From positions 732,001 to 796,000 of the forward strand of contig NZ_CP081870.1 of the NCBI RefSeq assembly GCF_022170785.1: DNA of 64,000 nucleotides, read 5' to 3'. This document shows positions 58,842-64,000 of this stretch, in pieces. This DNA is from Rossellomorea marisflavi (lineage in GTDB: Bacteria; Bacillota; Bacilli; Bacillales; Bacillaceae_B). The notes under the pieces are model-generated. The model was not told where the DNA came from and did no database searches. It was given only the letters and a program-made list of their open reading frames with translations. How positions within the stretch are numbered: the stretch's first letter is position 1; each line of letters starts with the position of its first letter. A program made the position numbers and the translations under genes.

Positions 58842-59264
58842 ATGAACCAATCCATCGTCCATATCGCCCTACTTGTTGACGACTATGATGAAGCAATCGG
58901 CTTTTACACAAATAAACTCCATTTCACCTTAGTGGAGGATACATACCAGCCGGAACAGGACAAGAGGTGGGTGGTGGTTGCGCCGCCTGGATCCGTCGGG
59001 ACGACGATCCTATTAGCCAAAGCATCAAAGGAAGAGCAGGAGCCTTTCATCGGGAATCAGACGGGTGGACGGGTGTTCCTGTTCCTGAACACGGATGATT
59101 TCGATCGTGATTACCGGGATATGGTGGCAAACGGAATCGAATTCGTGCGGGAGCCGAAGGAGCAGGAATATGGCAAGGTTGCGGTGTTCAAGGATCTGTA
59201 CGGGAATCTGTGGGATTTGCTGCAGCTGAATGAGAATCATCCAATAGCGAAACGGGCGAGGTGA
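58842..59264 (+). CDS. VOC-family (glyoxalase/bleomycin-resistance-like) protein
   Basis: The 140-aa protein starts MNQSIVHIALLVDDYDEAIG with the first metal-ligand position, and has VVVAPPGSVGTTILLAKAS, GRVFLFLNTDDFDRDYRDMV and FKDLYGNLWDLLQLNE, the standard vicinal-oxygen-chelate fold. GGAGGCC precedes the ATG. It could be a lactoylglutathione-lyase-like enzyme or a drug-binding protein; the sequence does not decide. Confidence 0.89.
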   Translation: MNQSIVHIALLVDDYDEAIGFYTNKLHFTLVEDTYQPEQDKRWVVVAPPGSVGTTILLAKASKEEQEPFIGNQTGGRVFLFLNTDDFDRDYRDMVANGIEFVREPKEQEYGKVAVFKDLYGNLWDLLQLNENHPIAKRAR

Positions 59265-59274
59265 CCTGATCGGT

Positions 59275-60072
59275 ATGAAACAACCTGGTCTGATAGGAGG
59301 AGGGATTGTATTTCTTCTCGGAATGGTGGTCATCGCCTGCCAAGCTCATCCCGTATGGGTGATGCTCGTTTTCGTCGCGCTAGTAGGTATCATGTTTGCA
59401 ACCAAATCGCCGGGATTGCCGTTCTTTTTTCTGGCCGTTTTTTTAGCCGGTTTTTATGGTTATGTCTCATTCAGGACGTTTTTGCGCTTTCATGTAGAGG
59501 ATGTGGCGGCGGCCATCCTGATCGAGAGGGGGACGCTCGTTATCCTGATTGCGGCGCTGGTGCTGACCGCCAAGCTGACGAAAACCTCTTTTTCCATGCA
59601 GCTTCAAAAACCGAAGTGGGACAATCGAATCTATTTCCCCTTTATCACGCACGGATTTCATTCGATTCCGATCAGGCTCTTCTTCCTCTTCTCCGTCATG
59701 GGAAGCGTCATAGGTTTCTCGTTCAATGTATTCTTGTTTGGTGAATGGGATGGGATGAAAGAGATTGTGCTGTTCGCACTCGCATTTTCAATCGTGAATG
59801 CGACGCTGGAGGAGATGTTGTGGAGGGGTACCCTGTTCCCGATCCTGGCCGGACAGGTCTCATGGATGTATGCACTCGTTGTGACAAGCCTGGCATTCGG
59901 TCTCCATCATATTGCCCTTGGCATTCCCTTTTGGGCTGCTCTCGGTTTTTCCATTGGCGGTTTTTTCTTTGCCATTGTCAAATGGAGGAGTGAAAGTCTG
60001 TTCCCACCGATCCTGTGGCATTTCATCATCAATCTACTGATGGTTTTCAGTGGATTCATACTCCCGTATTAA
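59275..60072 (+). CDS. CPBP-family intramembrane protease (Abi)
   Basis: The 265-aa protein has seven or eight membrane spans and the CPBP motifs NATLEEMLWRGTLFPILAG (EExxxR) and LAFGLHHIALGIPFWAALG (FxxxH), then WHFIINLLMVFSGF. Members cleave prenylated or peptide substrates, or protect against bacteriocins. It follows the VOC gene by 10 bp, so the two are probably an operon. Confidence 0.9.
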   Translation: MKQPGLIGGGIVFLLGMVVIACQAHPVWVMLVFVALVGIMFATKSPGLPFFFLAVFLAGFYGYVSFRTFLRFHVEDVAAAILIERGTLVILIAALVLTAKLTKTSFSMQLQKPKWDNRIYFPFITHGFHSIPIRLFFLFSVMGSVIGFSFNVFLFGEWDGMKEIVLFALAFSIVNATLEEMLWRGTLFPILAGQVSWMYALVVTSLAFGLHHIALGIPFWAALGFSIGGFFFAIVKWRSESLFPPILWHFIINLLMVFSGFILPY

Positions 60073-60105
60073 AAAAGAACTTCCCGATGTGTGGAAGTTC
60101 TTTTT
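60072..60105 (+). terminator. Rho-independent terminator
   Basis: The stem AAAAAGAACTTCC / GGAAGTTCTTTTT with an 8-nt loop follows directly after the CPBP stop. Confidence 0.92.
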
Positions 60106-60177
60106 GATTGGAGGAATGAATGTACCCTTTTCATACCGCTTCCATAGGGACACCAACGGCCTTGGATACGGCATTCC

Positions 60178-60435
60178 TCAGTAGGCGGCCGATTTGCTTC
60201 TGTACAAGGTAATGATGGCACCGGCGATCACAGCGACACATATGAAAGTGATGGGAAGCAGTAGTGGTGACGCGGTGTAGGTCGTACCGAATGTTACTTC
60301 TGACGAGAAGAATCCAGCTGCCTCAAAGTCAGGCGTGTAGTTCATCATCCTGATGATTCCGGTCACGTAGGTCCCGAGGAAAAATAGCAAATGGATGCCG
60401 GTGGAGATGGCAATGGATTGCAAAAAGAGTTTCAT
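60178..60435 (-). CDS. Small two-span membrane protein
   Basis: The 85-aa protein starts at ATG 60435 (AAAGGTGG upstream) with MKLFLQSIAISTGIHLLFFL and a second span LLLPITFICVAVIAGAIIT, with an extracellular-like loop NYTPDFEAAGFFSSEVTFGT. No family is recognised. Confidence 0.65.
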   Translation of the reverse strand: MKLFLQSIAISTGIHLLFFLGTYVTGIIRMMNYTPDFEAAGFFSSEVTFGTTYTASPLLLPITFICVAVIAGAIITLYRSKSAAY

Positions 60436-60523
60436 GGTAATCCACCTTTCATGTCCTTTTAAACCATAATATACCATTTCGTGCAGCTGGTAAAGTGAAC
60501 ACCGTGCCTCCTAATTGTTATTC

Positions 60524-60539
60524 CTTAAGAATTCTTAAG
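60524..60539. promoter_or_regulatory. Palindromic site upstream of the DedA gene
   Basis: CTTAAGAATTCTTAAG is a perfect 16-bp palindrome 72 bp before the DedA start. It could bind a dimeric regulator; no regulator gene is adjacent. Confidence 0.5.
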
Positions 60540-60611
60540 AACTTCCCCCCTGAAACATTAAGGTTCCGTGAATATAATGGAGGTATCAATGAACGGAGGG
60601 GGAGGTGCACT

Positions 60612-61196
60612 ATGGAGATCATCGAATTGCTCAGACTTGCGGCAGGCATCATGTTTACGCCAATCTCAGATGAGGTCATCCTTCTATCGAGCCTTGGGAT
60701 CTGGGCGGCGGACGGGGTGAATCCCTATGGAGTCTGGCTGGCGTCATGGGGGATGGTCTTCGTGGCCTTCCTGTGGTTTTATGTAGTGGGGATGTTCTTC
60801 CGGAGCATTCCATTATTCAATAAGTGGATGTCGACCAAGTGGTTGAACAAGGCAGAGAAGATGTTGTCCCGCTATGGATTCTGGGCGGTGATGGTGTCGT
60901 TTTTCGTGCCAGGGGTCCGTCATCCGATCCACTATGTTGCGGGGATCATGCGGATGCCACTCAGGAAATACGTGACGGCGACATTACTCGCCTCATCACT
61001 CTACACGGGGGTTTGGACCGGATTGGTGTATACAATTGATGAGAAGGTCGGAGTGGAGTTTGTGCTGGGACTGTTGCTTGATCATCTGCCTCTTGTAGTG
61101 GCGGTTGTGTTGATCGTTGTGTTGACCCTGTTTGTCTGTCGTCGACGGAAGGCTTTAAAGGTCGAAGAGGTCATAGAAAAAACGCCTGGATGCTGA
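60612..61196 (+). CDS. DedA-family membrane protein
   Basis: The 194-aa protein starts at ATG 60612 (GGAGGTGC upstream) and has the DedA motifs in PISDEVILLSSLGIWAADG and SFFVPGVRHPIHYVAGIMRM. The usual first motif is F-P-x-P-x-E; here TPISDE. DedA proteins move phospholipids or bactoprenol lipids across the membrane. This is the second DedA in the window (see ybfM at 54565). The terminator overlaps its end. Confidence 0.85.
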   Translation: MEIIELLRLAAGIMFTPISDEVILLSSLGIWAADGVNPYGVWLASWGMVFVAFLWFYVVGMFFRSIPLFNKWMSTKWLNKAEKMLSRYGFWAVMVSFFVPGVRHPIHYVAGIMRMPLRKYVTATLLASSLYTGVWTGLVYTIDEKVGVEFVLGLLLDHLPLVVAVVLIVVLTLFVCRRRKALKVEEVIEKTPGC

Positions 61197-61212
61197 ATTC
61201 CAGGCGTTTTTC
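61177..61212. terminator. Bidirectional terminator overlapping two gene ends
   Basis: The 12-bp stem AAAAACGCCTGG / CCAGGCGTTTTT with a 10-nt loop lies at the end of the DedA gene and just before the stop of the leftward YitT-like gene. Confidence 0.9.
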
Positions 61213-61213
61213 A

Positions 61214-62047
61214 TTACGTTTTCGGGAAGGTGAATCCTTCGCCGAATACATCGCGCACGTCGTGGACGACGACGAATGCTTTATCATCGATCTGCTGAAT
61301 GGTCTTTTTCAGGAGGAAGAGCTCCTGCTTGTTGATGACCACATACAGGATGTCCTTCGATTCCTTGGAGTAGTGGCCGCGGGCGTTGATGATCGTCGCA
61401 CCGCGGTCCATCTCGGCGCTCACCTTCTCGGCGATGGCGTCGGTGAGGGGCGAGATGATGGTGACGGCCTTCCTCGTATCGAAACCGTCGATCAGGTAGT
61501 CCAGGATTTTCGTACTGATATAGATCGAGATCCCTGTGTACATTGTGTTCTCGATCCCGATGACGAATCCAGAACCGATGACGACGAGGATATCGAACAC
61601 GAACATGCTCGTGCTCACGGCCCAGCCGAACTTCTGGTTGAGCATGCGGGCGACGATCGTGGACCCGCCCGTTGTCCCGCCGGAGCGGAGGACAAGGCCG
61701 AGACCGATCCCAATGAACACACCGGCGAAGACGGTGCCGAGCATGATATCAAGGGAGCGTCCCATTCCTTCCGTGAAGTGCAGGAACACCGATGTGAAGA
61801 AAATCGCCAGTAGCGTGTACCAAGTCACCCGCTTGTTGAGCACTTTATAGCCGATGGCCAGCAAAATCCCGTTCATCACGAAGTTCGTGTAGCCCGGTGA
61901 CCAGCCGAATACATAGTAGAGGGTCATAGAGATCCCCGTCACGCCTCCCTCGCCAAGCTCATTCGGAATCGCGAACAGATTCACTCCAAGCGCAAAGAAC
62001 AGGGATCCGATAATAATCAATGTGATTTCTTTAGCTGTCGAATTCAT
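61214..62047 (-). CDS. YitT-family membrane protein (DUF161 + DUF2179)
   Basis: The 277-aa protein has five to six spans in the first 185 residues with ELGEGGVTGISMTLYYVF, GLVLRSGGTTGGSTIVARML and IYISTKILDYLIDGFDTRKA, followed by a soluble DUF2179 domain (VTIISPLTDAIAEKVSAEMD, DILYVVINKQELFLLKKTIQ). YitT/YqfU proteins are common in Firmicutes; their transport substrate is not established. Confidence 0.88.
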   Translation of the reverse strand: MNSTAKEITLIIIGSLFFALGVNLFAIPNELGEGGVTGISMTLYYVFGWSPGYTNFVMNGILLAIGYKVLNKRVTWYTLLAIFFTSVFLHFTEGMGRSLDIMLGTVFAGVFIGIGLGLVLRSGGTTGGSTIVARMLNQKFGWAVSTSMFVFDILVVIGSGFVIGIENTMYTGISIYISTKILDYLIDGFDTRKAVTIISPLTDAIAEKVSAEMDRGATIINARGHYSKESKDILYVVINKQELFLLKKTIQQIDDKAFVVVHDVRDVFGEGFTFPKT

Positions 62048-62264
62048 ATGTGATCACTCCGTTCCGTTTGAATACCAGAATACTATAGCACAGAGGATGG
62101 GGCGGGGGAAAGGTGATTTGGAGGGTTCGGTGGGCTTATTTCATAAGAAGGGAGCGTTCTCGGTGAGGGGTTTACTTTAACTGGTAGTATATCCAGTTCG
62201 AAGGGGATTATCGGCTCGATCAGCACAAAAAAGACCCCGACGATGGGGCCGTTCATGACATGGT

Positions 62265-62596
62265 TCAGCGGGCGACGCTCTTTTTTTGATGGGTACGGAC
62301 CTTCAGGAACAATGTGATCCACCAGACGGCAAGGAACAAGTAGCCACTGCAGGCATACACGGCCCAGAGCGAACCTTGCTGCAGTTCGCTCACCAAGTGT
62401 AGAAACTCATTGAGTTCCGGCGGTGCAACGATGCTATTCAAGAGACCAACAATAGGAACCGTGATGGCGATCCATATGACCAAGAGGGCATCCGTCTTGT
62501 TTTTCGATTGGATAGGTTGTAGATCGCACCCCCGATGGTGATGGCCAAAAATAGGTAATGGGCGATCCAAAACCAGACTGGAAGGGTATTCGGCAT
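62265..62596 (-). pseudogene. Membrane protein gene frameshifted in a short A-run
   Basis: Leftwards from ATG 62596 (AAGGAGG upstream) the frame reads MPNTLPVWFWIAHYLFLAIT and GGAIYNLSNRKTRRM. The other frame continues as NKTDALLVIWIAITVPIVGL and ends RTHQKKSVAR at 62265. Adding one A to the coding-strand A5 run (T5 at 62500-62504) joins both as SNRKNKTDALL. Restored, it is a protein of about 110 aa with three spans. Homopolymer error and true mutation are both possible. Confidence 0.7.
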
Positions 62597-62634
62597 GTGA
62601 CTTTCCTCCTTCATGAAATCTTGTATCAGTAAAC

Positions 62635-63819
62635 TTACTTCATCTTAAATGTATAGAATGTGACGGATTCATCCGGGCTTTCTCCCTTCGTCACGGCAAA
62701 GCAGAGGGTATCGTTGTAGTAGACGGGTTTTGATGCCGTGTGGCCGAATCCATCACGTCGCAATGAAAGGGCTGTTTTCGTATCCATATCAGCGAGATAC
62801 ACATTTTCAGCGCGATCTCTGAAAGCAACCGTGTGTGGATTGACAAAAGTAGTAGCATCTACCGGGGTTCTTGCGGTTGCCTGGTATCTGTAGGTTTCTT
62901 CGTTTTCGCTGTCTACGATGGTCAATCCCTCGTCAGATGTATAGGCAAACCGATCCTCCATCCCATCAAAATCGAGAATCCCTTCATCTGTGAGGAGGGT
63001 TTGCTTCTCATTGTCTGCGACTCGTTCGAGCGTGAGCTTTCTTTCGCCGTCCTTGGAGACGGCCTTATGGAGAAGCAGGCCATTCCCTGTCATTTGCTGC
63101 TCTAAGATATATTCCCCGTTTGGTTGTTCGTTTTCATTTAATTCAGCGGTCACGAGCGTTCGGAAGTCCCGGCTTTGGGAATCATAGCTGATCAGGTTGG
63201 AGGTCACCCCGTCACCATCCGCTTCATACTCGATCCAGTTCAGGGATTGAAAATACGTCGTCAGCATAGGTGGCAGGTTTTCATCTGTACTTTCTCCTTT
63301 GTGAATCGTTTGGACATTCCCGGTCTCCACGTTCAACTCAAGGATCGACCAGGCGACATCGGACGCGTGTCTGGCATCATACTCGGTCCAATACAGCGTT
63401 TGATCGATCCCTGCGGAGGATTGAATTCCTTCCGTTGCTTCGTGCAGGACTTCGCATGTTTCGCCTGATCGGGAAAATCTGATGATCTGATCATTCTCCT
63501 GTTCACTGATGGGGTCATAGACGTAGATGATGGACTGGTCCGTGATATAGAAAGGTGAGACCATTCCTTTCGGGCATGAGGAATGGGTGAGTTCATAGGA
63601 GGAAGGAGAGAGATGGTCGATGGGACCCTTTAAGGTGGAAAGGAGGTGCTCGTTCGTTTGGGCTGGTTCCTTGTTCGTTAAAACAGGGGAGCCTTCAGTG
63701 GACAAAGAAGTGCCTGCCTCATGACGGGATTCTTTCTTCTTTTCCTGGGCGACGTCCTCTTGGTCGCTGCATCCTACTAGCAGGAAGAGTGCACTGGCTA
63801 TCATGAGTATGTATTTCAT
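62635..63819 (-). CDS. Large lipoprotein, beta-propeller-like
   Basis: The 394-aa protein starts at ATG 63819 (AAGGGGG upstream) with a lipoprotein signal MKYILMIASALFLLVGC (lipobox LVGC) and a charged linker (DQEDVAQEKKKESRHEAGT). The mature part (about 70-394) has repeated strand-rich units such as SLNWIEYEADGDGVTSNLIS, YRYQATARTPVDATTFVNPH and NVYLADMDTKTALSLRRDGF, in a TolB/propeller-like arrangement. It is anchored outside the cell. Function unknown. Confidence 0.75.
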   Translation of the reverse strand: MKYILMIASALFLLVGCSDQEDVAQEKKKESRHEAGTSLSTEGSPVLTNKEPAQTNEHLLSTLKGPIDHLSPSSYELTHSSCPKGMVSPFYITDQSIIYVYDPISEQENDQIIRFSRSGETCEVLHEATEGIQSSAGIDQTLYWTEYDARHASDVAWSILELNVETGNVQTIHKGESTDENLPPMLTTYFQSLNWIEYEADGDGVTSNLISYDSQSRDFRTLVTAELNENEQPNGEYILEQQMTGNGLLLHKAVSKDGERKLTLERVADNEKQTLLTDEGILDFDGMEDRFAYTSDEGLTIVDSENEETYRYQATARTPVDATTFVNPHTVAFRDRAENVYLADMDTKTALSLRRDGFGHTASKPVYYNDTLCFAVTKGESPDESVTFYTFKMK

Positions 63820-63960
63820 CTTTTCCCCCTTATCTGTATACGGCCTTGCACTTTGATACATTTGTTTCTATAAGTGTAAGTAATTGGGTTGTGTTGGTCA
63901 ATAGGTTTTGGGAGATAGGTTGTTGTGGATGGAAGCTTTCGGATTGGTCGGGTAGATGAA

Positions 63961-63990
63961 ACGATCGCCTTGTGCCAGGCGATCGTATTA
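63961..63990. terminator. Hairpin, possible terminator of a neighbouring gene
   Basis: The 10-bp perfect stem ACGATCGCCT / AGGCGATCGT with a 6-nt loop lies near the window end. Its short flanking T/A run makes terminator function uncertain; it would belong to a gene beyond the window. Confidence 0.5.
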
Positions 63991-64000
63991 GTCAGGGCGT

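Noticed and set aside
61190..61850. Rightward acidic open frame opposite the YitT gene
   Set aside because: Antisense shadow of a conserved membrane protein; composition (Asp/Glu/Arg-rich) is typical of such shadows.

Overview
The window looks like a chromosomal segment of a mesophilic, Gram-positive, spore-former-type Bacillaceae (Bacillus/Rossellomorea-like). The evidence is strong GGAGG ribosome-binding sites with frequent TTG/GTG starts, lipoprotein signal peptides, a typical Fur box, Bacillus-type gene pairs (ywnA/ywnB, adhR/adhA, paiA/paiB, pssA/ybfM, tandem crcB, yfiT), and a Bacillaceae-type intergenic palindromic repeat at 56.8-57.1 kb. I saw no rRNA or tRNA gene, CRISPR array or intact insertion sequence.

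Region 1 (about 0-8.1 kb) is the most unusual part. It is a compact, visibly AT-richer, one-strand operon closed by a terminator. It starts with a 52-residue peptide gene (110-268) whose C-terminus reads as a double-glycine leader end followed by a short Arg-containing tail. Next come a fold-type III PLP (Orn/DAP/Arg decarboxylase-like) enzyme, an arginase-fold enzyme with an N-terminal PqqD/RRE-like domain (the layout of peptide arginases that turn peptidyl-Arg into peptidyl-Orn), a second fold-type III PLP enzyme, a fold-type I PLP enzyme, a two-gene ABC exporter and a GNAT acetyltransferase. I read this as a candidate RiPP (ribosomally made, modified peptide) pathway combining a peptide arginase with three PLP enzymes, a combination I do not recognise. 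The peptide gene lies inside a 26-bp inverted repeat.

Region 2 (8.1-34.2 kb) is mostly small housekeeping, stress and transport loci. They include a Fur-controlled Fe3+ ABC transporter (12.3-16.1 kb), a MarR-paiA-paiB polyamine locus with paired operators, an iron-type alcohol dehydrogenase, a LacI repressor divergent from a HAD phosphatase, a DEDD exonuclease-BRCT fusion, and many GNAT acetyltransferases and lipoproteins. Several genes here are broken; the adjacent AAA kinase and YjaZ-like protease genes (31.9-33.4 kb) carry four lesions between them.

Region 3 (34.2-48.7 kb) holds yfiT/DUF3147/MarR, a PadR-controlled FtsW/RodA-like protein with an N-terminal HAAS-type domain, adhR/adhA, tandem crcB fluoride channel genes, and a secreted beta-helix protein. 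Two arrays of degenerate direct repeats with a 20-21 bp period (40.0-40.2 and 42.0-42.2 kb), in opposite orientation, flank a small three-gene cluster.

Region 4 (48.7-64 kb) holds LysE/XRE-cupin and LysR/nitroreductase divergent pairs with clear palindromic operators, a zinc alcohol dehydrogenase, pssA-ybfM, a Nudix gene with a stop codon in its catalytic box, a CPBP protease, DedA, YitT and a large lipoprotein. Pseudogenes and homopolymer frameshifts recur through the window; whether they are biological or sequencing artefacts is a separate question raised in the findings.
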